Source: JBDTSW01 sp963782605
GTDB lineage: Bacteria > Actinomycetota > Thermoleophilia > Solirubrobacterales > 70-9
Assembly (NCBI GenBank): GCA_963782605.1
Contig: CAWAKK010000009.1
Span: forward strand, 1-64,000
Direction: 5' to 3'
Length of the DNA: 64,000 nucleotides
Shown one piece after another: positions 8,027 through 16,045 of the stretch. The first letter of the stretch is position 1; every line of letters begins with the position of its first letter. The notes under the pieces were generated by a model that searched no databases, was not told the DNA's origin, and worked only from the letters and a program-made list of their open reading frames with translations. Position numbers and translations under genes: made by a program.

Positions 8027-9804
8027 ATCCCGGTGGGCGTGTGCATGACCTTGCGCACGTTGCCCGAGCCGCCGTACATGTGGACTCCGCAGGGCAGACA
8101 CGGGTCGAAGCTGCGCACGGCCCGCATGATGTCGACGCCCTTGAAGTTCTCCGGCCCGTTCTCCTCGAAGATCGGGGTGTTCTGCACCGCGTCCTCGTAG
8201 GGGCCCGGAGTGCCATAGAAGTCACGCACGCTGGCGTTCCACGGGGTCGGCGGATATGGCTGGTAATTGGCGATCTTGCCGCCCTCGATGACCATGTGGT
8301 GCGAGAGCACTCCGCGAGCCGCCTCGTGGAAGCCCACGCTCACGGCCTGATCGGGGACGGTGAAGTCCTGCCAGGACTTCGTGCGTCCGGCGCGGACCTC
8401 GACGAGCGCCCGTTCCAGGTTGTGGAGCCCGATCAGCGCGGAGTAGGCCTGGTGATACGTCCGGGCCCGGTCGCGCTCGATCGCGTTTGACTTCTCGGGG
8501 ATCTTCCACTCCAACTCCACCTCCGGGGAGTTGGCGGTGCGGGGGAGCACCATCTGGATCGATTCGCCCGTCGCCTTCGCGTAGCCGAAGTCGACGAGGC
8601 CGGCCTTCGCCGTGCACCACTGACGGGCGAAGGGGCCGCCGCCGGTGTCGCAGCAGACGTAGGTGTCCGTGCGCTTGTCGTACATCCGCGGCGAGACGAC
8701 CCACGAGTACTTGTCCGTGAAGTCGCGCGCCTGAGGCCTCGGCAGCGTCACCTTGTTCCAAGGGTGGCGCGGATCGACGTCGTTGCCGAGCGGGTCCTTC
8801 GTCACGAACGGCTCCTGGCTCTCGGTCCAGTCGTCGAAGTACGAAGAGCCGAGCAGGATCCTGATCATCAGGTTGATCTCGACCAGGTCCGTCGAGAGCA
8901 GCTCGCCCCCCACCACCACGCCGGGGGTGATGTAGCGCTTGTTGCCCCACTCGTTCATGTTCTCGTAGGACGAGTCCGCGTAATCCGGGTCGTCGAAGGC
9001 TCCCCAGTTGACGAGGTTCGTCTCGCGGTAGCCGACCATGTCGTACCCCGGCAACTCCTGGAGGAAGAAGTCGTAGAGGTCGTCGTGCATCGGCACGCTG
9101 CGCTTCACGTAGTCGATGTAGCGCATCAGGCGCACGTAGTAGTCGGTGCAGGTCTGGTGCGTGATGTGAGCGCTGCAGCCTCCCGGCATGATCGTCGAGG
9201 GGTGTGTGTGGCGCCCGCCGAACAGGCAGTACATCTCGCGCGTGTAGCGTGCGACCTGCAGGGTCTCGAGGTAGAACTCGCCGGTGAACGGGTTCAGCGA
9301 CCGCATGATGTCGGCGATCGTCTTGTAGCCGTGGATGTCCCCGTGCGGGGCAGCTGTCGACTCCGCCTTTTGGAGCAGGCTCGGGTTCGTCTCCTTCACC
9401 ATTTGCTCGCAGAAGTCCACGTTGCACATGCAGTCGTTGAAGATCGCGTGGTCGAACATGAAGTCGGCCGTCTCCGCGAGGTTGAACGCGAGCTCGCCCA
9501 GCGGCGGCATCTTCACGCCGTACGCCATGTTCTGGTTGAGGCACGAGCACGTGCAGTGGTTGTCACCGCAGATGCCGCAGATACGGCTGGTGATGAAGTG
9601 CGCGTCGCGCGGATCGATCCCCTTCATGAAGATGTCGAACCCGCGGAAGATCATCGAGGTCGAGTAGCACTTCAAGACCTCGCGGTTCGAGAAGTCGATC
9701 TCGGTATGGATGCCGAGTGAGCCCACGATCCGCGTGATCGGGTCCCACGACATCTCCTTGACCATGACCTTCTGGTCGCCCCGGGGGGTCTCGGTGGTCG
9801 CCAT
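8020..9804 (-). CDS. hhyL: Group 1h [NiFe] hydrogenase large subunit
   Basis: This 594-aa subunit carries the NiFe active site that oxidises hydrogen, probably at atmospheric levels in this class. The N-terminal motif is RICGICGDNHCTCS (about residue 75) and the C-terminal motif DPCLPCGVHMY ends 17 residues before the stop; the protease would release the peptide after the His. GGRHTHPSTIMPGG is typical of group 1 large subunits. A strong GGAGGAG ribosome site lies 9 bases before the ATG. It lies 61 bases downstream of hhyS, and its stop overlaps the NifU-Rieske start. Confidence 0.97.
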   Translation of the reverse strand: MATTETPRGDQKVMVKEMSWDPITRIVGSLGIHTEIDFSNREVLKCYSTSMIFRGFDIFMKGIDPRDAHFITSRICGICGDNHCTCSCLNQNMAYGVKMPPLGELAFNLAETADFMFDHAIFNDCMCNVDFCEQMVKETNPSLLQKAESTAAPHGDIHGYKTIADIMRSLNPFTGEFYLETLQVARYTREMYCLFGGRHTHPSTIMPGGCSAHITHQTCTDYYVRLMRYIDYVKRSVPMHDDLYDFFLQELPGYDMVGYRETNLVNWGAFDDPDYADSSYENMNEWGNKRYITPGVVVGGELLSTDLVEINLMIRILLGSSYFDDWTESQEPFVTKDPLGNDVDPRHPWNKVTLPRPQARDFTDKYSWVVSPRMYDKRTDTYVCCDTGGGPFARQWCTAKAGLVDFGYAKATGESIQMVLPRTANSPEVELEWKIPEKSNAIERDRARTYHQAYSALIGLHNLERALVEVRAGRTKSWQDFTVPDQAVSVGFHEAARGVLSHHMVIEGGKIANYQPYPPTPWNASVRDFYGTPGPYEDAVQNTPIFEENGPENFKGVDIMRAVRSFDPCLPCGVHMYGGSGNVRKVMHTPTGMC

Positions 9805-9865
9805 GTGCTGTCTCCTCCTGTTGGTCTCTCAGTGAAAAGTCTGGTTCGGCTCTCTCGCTTGCGGC

Positions 9866-10954
9866 TCAGCTGCCGGGCGGCGTGTAGCCCTCCCCGCGGG
9901 ACTGGTAGCCCGTCAGGATCTGCTTGCCCGGCTTGCGCCACTCCGGCTCGACGTCGTACTTGTTCTTGATGTTGCGGTTGCGGAAGAACTTCAGGATCGG
10001 CCCGAGTGAGAAGCGCTCGAAGTTCGCGGCCGCCTTGCCGGCGGCGTCGGGCTCCATGAACGGCATGAACTTGTCGGGGAAGCCCGGCATCGTGCAGGCC
10101 ATGCAGATGCCGCCTACGTTGGGGCAGCCCCCGTAGCCGTCGACCCAGCCGCGAACCGGGACGTTGCACTTCACGACCGGCCCCTTGCAGCCCAGCTTCA
10201 CGAGGCAGCGCGGGTCGTCGCCGTACTGCGTCGCGAACTGACCCTCCTCGACGAAGCCGGCGCGGTTGCAGCCCTCGCGTACCGTGCGGCCGAAGAGCCA
10301 GCGCGGGCGGCCGAGCTCGTCCAGGTCGGGGACCGGGGCCAGGCCCGCCAGGTGCAGCGCCAGGTAGAGCAGCACCTCGGTCATGTTGTCGGGCTGCGCC
10401 GGGCAGCCGGGGATGTTCACCACCGGGAGGCCGGCGCTTGACTTCCACTTCCAGCCGAGGTGGTCGGCCACTCCCATGGCCCCCGTGGGGTTGTTCTTCA
10501 TCGCCGGGATGCCGCCGTAGGTGGCACAGGTCCCGATCGCGACGACCGCGGCCGCCTTGGGGGCAAGGCGATCGAGCCATTCGCTCGTAGTGATCGGCTG
10601 GCCGGTCTCCGGATCGTCGCCGATCGCGGCCCAGTAGCCGTCGCCGGAGAGCTCCTCGTTGGGGATCGAGCCCTCGACGCAGAGCACGAACGGGTCGATC
10701 TCGCCGCGCTCGGCCTTCCACCACCACTCGATGAAGTCGGGCCCGTTCTCGTAGGCCAGCACCGGGTTGTGAACGATCACCTTCGGCATTCCCGGGATCG
10801 ACTGGGTGATGATGTCCTCGAGTGAGGGGTTCACGGCAGAGGTCATCGCGACCGAGTCGCCGTCACAGGAGAGACCGGTCGTCATCCAGATCACATGTGC
10901 CTCAACGGCCTCCGTCTCCTTCTGATTCGGCGTGAACTCAGCAACTACGGCCAT
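9866..10954 (-). CDS. hhyS: Group 1h [NiFe] hydrogenase small subunit
   Basis: This 362-aa subunit carries three Fe-S clusters. At the proximal site the motif reads TTGLSCDGDSV, where other groups have CxxC, so the cluster would have three Cys and one Asp as described for the oxygen-insensitive actinobacterial enzyme. IGTCATYGG, NIPGCPAQPD, and the C-terminal run of GCPNVGGICMACTMPGFPD fit the proximal, distal and medial clusters. There is no Tat signal peptide, as in other group 1h small subunits. AGGAGAGG precedes the ATG, and hypE ends 31 bases upstream. Confidence 0.97.
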   Translation of the reverse strand: MAVVAEFTPNQKETEAVEAHVIWMTTGLSCDGDSVAMTSAVNPSLEDIITQSIPGMPKVIVHNPVLAYENGPDFIEWWWKAERGEIDPFVLCVEGSIPNEELSGDGYWAAIGDDPETGQPITTSEWLDRLAPKAAAVVAIGTCATYGGIPAMKNNPTGAMGVADHLGWKWKSSAGLPVVNIPGCPAQPDNMTEVLLYLALHLAGLAPVPDLDELGRPRWLFGRTVREGCNRAGFVEEGQFATQYGDDPRCLVKLGCKGPVVKCNVPVRGWVDGYGGCPNVGGICMACTMPGFPDKFMPFMEPDAAGKAAANFERFSLGPILKFFRNRNIKNKYDVEPEWRKPGKQILTGYQSRGEGYTPPGS

Positions 10955-10985
10955 GTCGTACCTCTCCTGTCTTGGGTTACATCCA

Positions 10986-12083
10986 TCAGCAGATCCTCGG
11001 CAGCGGGTCTCCGGCGAGGAGGTCCATCACGCGGCGCCCCCCGAACGCGGTTTCCACGAGCACCATCGCCGGCGGCTCAGCGCCGACCTCGCCGACCTCG
11101 ACGGCCGCATCGCATCCCGGCGCCTGGCGCAGCGCGGCGAGCGCGTCGTCGGCCTTCTCGGGGGCGACGATCGCGACGAGGACGCCCTCGTTCGCCACGT
11201 ACATCGGGTCGATGCCGAGCAGCTCCGCAGCCCCCGTGACCTCCGGCGAGACCGGCACGTCCGCCTCGCGGACGAGAACCGAAACGCGCGAAGCGCGCGC
11301 GAGCTCGTTCAGCACCGAGGCAACTCCGCCGCGAGTCGCGTCGCGCATGCAGCGCAGCTCCGGCCCCACGGCATCGAGCAGGGCATCGGCCGCCGGCCAC
11401 AGTGAACGCGTATCGGACTCGATCTCGGACTCCAGCCCGAGCTCACCCCGGGCGAGCATGATCGCCGTGCCATGCTCGCCGATCGGCCCGGACACGAGCA
11501 CGCGGTCGCCGGGCGTGAGCGCCGAGGGCGAGAGGTCCGCGCGGTCGTCGCGCTGTCCGACGCCGCTTGTGCAGATGTACATCGAGTCGGCGTGGCCGCG
11601 CTCGACCACCTTGGTATCGCCCGTGATCACGGCGACACCGGCCTCCGCCGCCGCCGCGGCGATCGCCTCCACCTCCCCACGGAGTGCGTCTGCGTCGAGG
11701 CCCTCCTCGAGGACCAGCGCGACGCTGATCGCCAGCGGCTTCGCCCCGGCGACGGCAAGATCGTTGACGGTGCCGTTTACCGCCAGCTCCCCGATCGACC
11801 CCCCGGGGAAGCGGATCGGCTTGACGACGAAGGTGTCAGTGGTCAGAGAGACCGCGGTTCCGGCGACGTCAACGGTGCCGGCATCCGCGAGCTCGTCGAG
11901 CGCCTCGTTCGCGAAGGCCGGGGCGAGCAGGCCCTCGATCAGGGTCTGGGTCGCCTTGCCGCCGGCACCGTGGGCCATCGTGACCTGGTCGTCCTTGAAC
12001 CTCGGCCGCTTCGCGCGGGCGGTCTCGATGATCTCGAGGATGCGCTGCTCGCGATCGGGAGCTCTGGTCTCGGGAGGTGTCAC
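10986..12083 (-). CDS. hypE: HypE, cyanide ligand synthesis
   Basis: HypE accepts the carbamoyl group from HypF on its C-terminal cysteine and dehydrates it to a nitrile for the iron atom. The 365-aa protein ends in PRIC, with the essential terminal Cys. Other family marks are MAHGAGGKATQ near the start, DTFVVKP, GELAVNGTVNDLAV, ITGDTKVV and RDATRGGVAS. The GTG start overlaps the hypD stop (GTGA). Longer readings upstream lie inside hypD. Confidence 0.97.
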   Translation of the reverse strand: MTPPETRAPDREQRILEIIETARAKRPRFKDDQVTMAHGAGGKATQTLIEGLLAPAFANEALDELADAGTVDVAGTAVSLTTDTFVVKPIRFPGGSIGELAVNGTVNDLAVAGAKPLAISVALVLEEGLDADALRGEVEAIAAAAAEAGVAVITGDTKVVERGHADSMYICTSGVGQRDDRADLSPSALTPGDRVLVSGPIGEHGTAIMLARGELGLESEIESDTRSLWPAADALLDAVGPELRCMRDATRGGVASVLNELARASRVSVLVREADVPVSPEVTGAAELLGIDPMYVANEGVLVAIVAPEKADDALAALRQAPGCDAAVEVGEVGAEPPAMVLVETAFGGRRVMDLLAGDPLPRIC

Positions 12084-13195
12084 ACAACCTCCTTCTCGCG
12101 TGCGTAGCGCCCGTAGTTGTAGTAGGCGGCGCACGCGCCCTCGGGGGAGACCATGCAGGTCCCGATCGCATGCTCCGGCGTGCAGGCCGTTCCGAACACC
12201 TTGCACTCCCATGGCTTGATCACGCCCTTCAGCACCTCACCGCACTGGCACGCCTTGGGGTCGGCCACGCGCACGCCGGGAACGCTGTAGTGCAGCTCGG
12301 CGTCGAAGTCCGCGTAGGCATCTGAGAGCTTCAGCGCGCTCTGGGAGATGAAGCCGAGCCCGCGCCACTCGAAATGGGGGCGCAGCTCGAAGACCTCCGA
12401 CATGACCTTGAGCGCGGCCGGGTTGCCCTCGTACGGGACGACGCGCTTGTACTGGTTCTCGACCTCGCAGCGGTCCGAGCCGAGCTGCCTCAGGATCATG
12501 TGAATCGCCTGGAGGATGTCGAGCGGCTCGAAGCCTGCGGTCACGAGCGGGCGCCCGTAGTCGGCGGGGATGAACTCGAATGGGCGCACGCCGACGACGG
12601 TGGAGACGTGGCCGGGGCCGATGAAGCCGTCGAGCCGGAGGTCGGGCGAATCGAGCAATGCGCGCAGCGGCGGGACGATCGTCACGTGGTTGCACATGCA
12701 GAGGAAGTTGGTGACGCCCTCGGCCTTCGCCCGCTTCAGCGTCAGCGCGGTGGAGGGGGCGGTCGTCTCGAATCCGATCGCGAAGAAGACCACCGTGCGA
12801 TCGGGGTTCTGCTTCGCGAGCCGCAGGGCATCGAGCGGCGAGTAGACCATGCGGATGTCGGCGCCGCGGGCCTTGGCGTCGGTGAAGCTGCCGTCCGAGC
12901 CCGGGACCCGCATCATGTCGCCGAAGCACGTGAAGATGACGTCCTTCTCGTGCGCCAGCGCGATGCCGTCGTCGATGCGGCCCATCGGCATGACGCAGAC
13001 GGGGCAGCCAGGGCCGTGGACGAGCTCGACCTCGTCGGGAAGGATGTCGTCGATCGCGTACTTGTAGATCGAGTGGGTGTGGCCGCCGCAGACCTCCATG
13101 AACTTGTAGGTGCGACCAGGCTCGACCGCGGCGACGATCTCTCCGGCGACGACTCTCCCGAGCTCTGCATCGCGGAACTCGTCGACGAACCTCAA
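12080..13195 (-). CDS. hypD: HypD, Fe(CN)2CO assembly scaffold
   Basis: HypD carries a [4Fe-4S] cluster and, with HypC, assembles the Fe(CN)2CO unit. The 371-aa protein starts RFVDEFRD and has the family motifs CGGHTHSIYKYA, HGPGCPVCV and GFETTAPSTA, with the C-terminal Cys cluster around CQCGEV, CKVFGTACTPEHAIGTC. The only start that gives the normal N-terminus is TTG at 13195, overlapping the previous stop (TTGA). The upstream in-frame stretch is out-of-frame hypC2 sequence. Confidence 0.96.
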   Translation of the reverse strand: MRFVDEFRDAELGRVVAGEIVAAVEPGRTYKFMEVCGGHTHSIYKYAIDDILPDEVELVHGPGCPVCVMPMGRIDDGIALAHEKDVIFTCFGDMMRVPGSDGSFTDAKARGADIRMVYSPLDALRLAKQNPDRTVVFFAIGFETTAPSTALTLKRAKAEGVTNFLCMCNHVTIVPPLRALLDSPDLRLDGFIGPGHVSTVVGVRPFEFIPADYGRPLVTAGFEPLDILQAIHMILRQLGSDRCEVENQYKRVVPYEGNPAALKVMSEVFELRPHFEWRGLGFISQSALKLSDAYADFDAELHYSVPGVRVADPKACQCGEVLKGVIKPWECKVFGTACTPEHAIGTCMVSPEGACAAYYNYGRYAREKEVV

Positions 13196-13449
13196 GAGGC
13201 ACCACCCAGGTTCGTGATCGCGGTTCCGGCGTGCACGAGGACCGTGTCTGCCTCGGCCACCGGCTGGACCAGCGCGATCTCGACTGTGTGGTGATCGCCG
13301 GCGGGGTCGGCGCAGAGCGCCAGCTCCCGATCGGCGTCGATCCGCAGGACGCGCATCTCCTCGGCCACGTCCCCGCACGTGATGCAGCCATCGTTCGGGT
13401 CGCAAAGCGGCTCGTCGGAGACCCGAAGCTCTGGCTGCGCGAAGGTCAC
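13192..13449 (-). CDS. Second HypC-like protein lacking the MC start
   Basis: This 85-aa protein lies between hypC and hypD. Its C-terminal half (IALVQPVAEADTVLVHAGTAITNL) has the HypC pattern of a WVLVHVGFA-like strand and helix. The N-terminus lacks the MCLAIPG motif needed by HypC to hold the Fe unit. Instead it has DGCITCGD at about residue 21 and further Cys at 16 and 46. Cysteine-bearing HypC variants occur in other actinobacterial hydrogenase clusters. It may be a metal- or CO-handling partner of HypD; that is inference. It overlaps hypC by ATGA. Confidence 0.8.
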   Translation of the reverse strand: MTFAQPELRVSDEPLCDPNDGCITCGDVAEEMRVLRIDADRELALCADPAGDHHTVEIALVQPVAEADTVLVHAGTAITNLGGAS

Positions 13450-13724
13450 TCGATGACGCTCGCCTTCAGCTCTTCGAGCTCGGCCTCGTAGTCGGCGCCC
13501 ATCCCCTCGAGCATTCGCCGAGTGGCGATGGCCTCTTCCTCATCGACCTTGGAGAGGGCGAAGCCCACGTGGATCAAGACCCAGTCGCCTTCTCCCACCC
13601 CGTCCGCCTCCTCGTCCAGGAGGCCGATGTTCACGTTGCGCTTGACGCCGGCGACGTCGACGCGGGCGAGCCGGTTGTCCTCGTCGACAACCTCAAGAAT
13701 CTGTCCTGGGATCGCCAGGCACAC
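13446..13724 (-). CDS. hypC: HypC chaperone
   Basis: The 92-aa protein starts MCLAIPGQILEV, with the essential Cys2 that binds the Fe(CN)2CO unit, and has WVLIHVGFALSKV, the classic HypC core. A 15-residue C-terminal helix follows. The start is GTG. It is the first gene of the hydrogenase operon, so the promoter should lie in the 174 bases before the divergent Fur-family gene. Confidence 0.96.
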   Translation of the reverse strand: MCLAIPGQILEVVDEDNRLARVDVAGVKRNVNIGLLDEEADGVGEGDWVLIHVGFALSKVDEEEAIATRRMLEGMGADYEAELEELKASVIE

Positions 13725-13854
13725 GGGCGGTGTATGTCCTCTCGTTCGATCTCCCCCGGAGCCCGCAACCTACCAAATGTGCGGATTGCCTCAAATCAGC
13801 CCGCAACGGTCGGAATTCTCCGGTGATCCGTCCTCCGATGCCCTCCGTATACAG

Positions 13855-13871
13855 TTGCAAATCACTTGCAA
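13855..13871. promoter_or_regulatory. Nur-like (nickel) operator, TTGCAA-N5-TTGCAA
   Basis: The sequence is TTGCAA, ATCAC, TTGCAA: a perfect direct repeat in the only stretch separating the divergent hypC operon and the Fur-family gene. From memory, the Streptomyces Nur (nickel uptake regulator) box has the same half-sites with a 5-base spacer. It lies 28 bases before the regulator's ATG. On the minus strand it also sits between TTATTG and TATACG, a possible -35/-10 pair with 17-base spacing, so it could govern both directions. Confidence 0.7.
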
Positions 13872-13898
13872 TAACGACCTTCTCGATCTGCTCGGAAG

Positions 13899-14366
13899 AT
13901 GCCCGATACGCACCCAACTCCCACCCTTGACGCCGCTGACGCAGACGGCGCGATCGAGGCGATCAGAGCTCAGGGGATGCGGGCATCGGCCGCGCGCCGG
14001 TTGCTGGTCGAGGCCCTGTTCGCCGCCGACGGACCCGCAAGCGCCGAGGAGATCGCACAGGACCTGCACGGCCGGGGCGGCGGTGGCGACGTCGCGTCCG
14101 TGTATCGCAATCTCGACGAGCTCGAGCGAATCGGGCTGGTTCGCCACATCCACCTCGGCCACGGCCCGGCGCTCTACGCCCTCGCCGGGCAGATCGCTCC
14201 CGCGTACCTCCTGTGCGAGGTGTGCGGTAGCCGCGAGGCGCTGAGCCAGGCCGAGCTGGGCCCGCTGCGCCGCTCGTTGCGCTCGCGCTTCGGCTTCGAC
14301 GCTTCCTTCAAGCACTTCCCGATCTCAGGCCTCTGCGGCAAATGCGACCAGGAGAGACCATCTTGA
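13899..14366 (+). CDS. Fur-family metalloregulator, probably Nur (nickel)
   Basis: The 155-aa protein has a winged-helix N-terminus (residues 20-90, with RASAARRLLVEALF and VASVYRNLDELERIGLV), then the dimer domain with HIHLGHGPALYAL. Two zinc-site CxxC pairs are present (CEVCGS and CGKC near the C-terminus). Fur, Zur and Nur share this plan. The nickel reading rests on a Nur-type box just upstream and a nickel permease gene overlapping its stop (TTGA). It may report nickel supply to the divergent hydrogenase operon. Confidence 0.88.
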   Translation: MPDTHPTPTLDAADADGAIEAIRAQGMRASAARRLLVEALFAADGPASAEEIAQDLHGRGGGGDVASVYRNLDELERIGLVRHIHLGHGPALYALAGQIAPAYLLCEVCGSREALSQAELGPLRRSLRSRFGFDASFKHFPISGLCGKCDQERPS

Positions 14367-15121
14367 GCTTCGAGTCCCTCTTCACACCGGTCGAACACGC
14401 CGACGAATGGCTCACCGGCCTGTTCGAGGGCGCTCCGCTGCTCGTCGCTCTGGGCCTGGCCATCGTCCTGGGCCTCCGTCACGCCTCGGACCCCGACCAC
14501 CTCGTGGCCGTGACCTCGCTGGTCGCCTCCGACGACGCGGACTCACGCCGTGCGGTCAAGCTCGGAGCTTGGTGGGGACTGGGCCACGCAGCCATGCTCC
14601 TGGCCATCGGGCTTCCCCTGATCGCCTTCAAGTCGGAGCTGCCGGCTTGGCTCGAAAGCGGCGCGGAGAAGGCAGTCGGCGTGGTCATTCTCGCGCTGGC
14701 CGCCCGGGTCCTCTGGAAGTGGGTGCGCGGCGACTATCGCCTCGACCCCCATCGCCACGACGAGCCCGCGCCCGCCGGAAGCGACGGCTCGCACCGCCAC
14801 CTTCACGACGGGAGCGGACCCCACAACCACAGCCAGGTACGCACGCCGCAGCAGGCGTTCGGGATCGGCCTAATTCACGGCCTGGCCGGCACCGGCGCCG
14901 TGGTGTTGCTTCTGATCGCGGCGCTCCCCACGAGACTCGAGGCCGCCGCGGCGCTCGCGGTCTTCGCTCCGATGTCGATCGCCTCGATGGCAGCGCTCAC
15001 GGGCCTCTTCGCCTGGGTCCTCACGCGTCCAGTGATCGAGCCGCTGTACAGGCGGGTCCTGATCCCGGTTCTCGGGGTCTTCGGCCTCGCATTCGGCCTC
15101 TGGTACGTCGGCCTGACCTAG
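14363..15121 (+). CDS. Nickel/cobalt permease
   Basis: This inner-membrane protein has about six membrane segments and the transporter signature GLRHASDPDHL, an HX4DH motif in the first helix of NiCoT-type carriers, plus GLIHGLAGTGAV. Between helices 3 and 4 (residues about 125-155) is a His-rich cytoplasmic loop (HRHDE, SHRHLHD, PHNHS) suited to nickel. I chose TTG at 14363, overlapping the regulator's stop, because AGGAG lies 8 bases before it; an ATG at 14342 would lie inside the regulator gene. It probably supplies nickel for HhyL. Confidence 0.88.
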   Translation: MSFESLFTPVEHADEWLTGLFEGAPLLVALGLAIVLGLRHASDPDHLVAVTSLVASDDADSRRAVKLGAWWGLGHAAMLLAIGLPLIAFKSELPAWLESGAEKAVGVVILALAARVLWKWVRGDYRLDPHRHDEPAPAGSDGSHRHLHDGSGPHNHSQVRTPQQAFGIGLIHGLAGTGAVVLLLIAALPTRLEAAAALAVFAPMSIASMAALTGLFAWVLTRPVIEPLYRRVLIPVLGVFGLAFGLWYVGLT

Positions 15122-15139
15122 CCGCACCCTCCCACGGCG

Positions 15140-15163
15140 TCTTCTTCGCGGTATGCGAGAAGA
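15140..15163. terminator. Hairpin between convergent genes
   Basis: TCTTCTTCGC, a short GGTAT loop, then GCGAGAAGA form an imperfect hairpin in the 54-base gap between the nickel permease and the convergent thioredoxin-like gene. It could stop transcription from both sides; no long T run follows. Confidence 0.4.
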
Positions 15164-15175
15164 AAGCGCCAATCC

Positions 15176-15997
15176 CTACGGCATCCCGGCGGCGAAGGCG
15201 ATGGAGTAGACCGATACGCCAGCTGAGGCCCGGAGCCGCAGCCTGTGCGACTCGTGCCGAGGATGCTCGACCAACGCCACGAGCCCAGCCTCCTTCACCG
15301 CAATCTCAACCTCGGTCCCACCATCGACGGTGACGGAGACCGCACCGGCTCCATCCACCGCCGCATGGACCCCCCCGGCCGAGTAGTCGAGCTCCACCGC
15401 ATCGTCCTGCGCCGCCATCACCCACGGCTCCGCCGGCCCGCCGCCCGGGAACACCTCTGCGCTGGGAGTCGCAACGAGGGCGCCGGGCGCATCGGTCGCC
15501 CGGAGCGGCTCCATCGGCTCCGGGAGCTCGCGGGTTGGATCGGCCGCCTGCAGTTCCTCCCTGATCGCTTCCTCGGTCGCCGCGTACTCGCCCTCTCCAT
15601 AGTGAAACCAGCAAAGAGCGCCAGACGGGTTCCAGAGAAAGAGCGAAGGCCAACCCTTCACGCCGTAGTCGTGCCAGATCGCGTAGGCGGAGTCTTGGGC
15701 GACCGCGTAGTCGATGCCCAGTCGCTCGATGCTCGGCGCGAGCACATCCACGGTCTTCGTGAACGGAAACCTGGGCGAGTGGATGCCGAGCACAGTGAGC
15801 CCCGCGTCGCGATATCGCTCGTGCCAGCCGCGCACGTAGGGCAGCGCCCGCACGCTGTTCAGCTGGGCGACGTCGAAGAAGTGCACGAGCACTGGTCCCG
15901 CCGCCACGAGCTCGGCCATCGCCGCCGGCTCGCCCCCCAGCCAGCGCACGCGAGGGGGTAGCGCCGGCGCTGCGATGTCGGCCCGCTCGGGACGCAT
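15176..15997 (-). CDS. Thioredoxin-fold protein without redox cysteines
   Basis: The 273-aa protein has a TlpA/peroxiredoxin-like core (residues 20-160: VLVHFFDVAQLNSVRALPYV, GLTVLGIHSP, YGVKGWPSLFLW with the cis-Pro position). At the place of the CxxC active site it reads DVAQLNS, so no thiol chemistry is expected there. A beta-rich C-terminal domain follows (GAVSVTVDGG, EVEIAV). It has no signal peptide. It diverges from the haem-oxygenase-like gene. The role is unknown; a binding or scaffold role is likelier than a redox role. Confidence 0.75.
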   Translation of the reverse strand: MRPERADIAAPALPPRVRWLGGEPAAMAELVAAGPVLVHFFDVAQLNSVRALPYVRGWHERYRDAGLTVLGIHSPRFPFTKTVDVLAPSIERLGIDYAVAQDSAYAIWHDYGVKGWPSLFLWNPSGALCWFHYGEGEYAATEEAIREELQAADPTRELPEPMEPLRATDAPGALVATPSAEVFPGGGPAEPWVMAAQDDAVELDYSAGGVHAAVDGAGAVSVTVDGGTEVEIAVKEAGLVALVEHPRHESHRLRLRASAGVSVYSIAFAAGMP

Positions 15998-16045
15998 CAG
16001 CGTTTCCGGATATTCTGGGGGCAAGCCATCGATCAGGAGGGGAAG

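Noticed and set aside
9672..10727. Minus-strand frame of 351 codons
   Set aside because: Frame-shifted shadow of hhyS; very Arg/Pro/Gly-rich.
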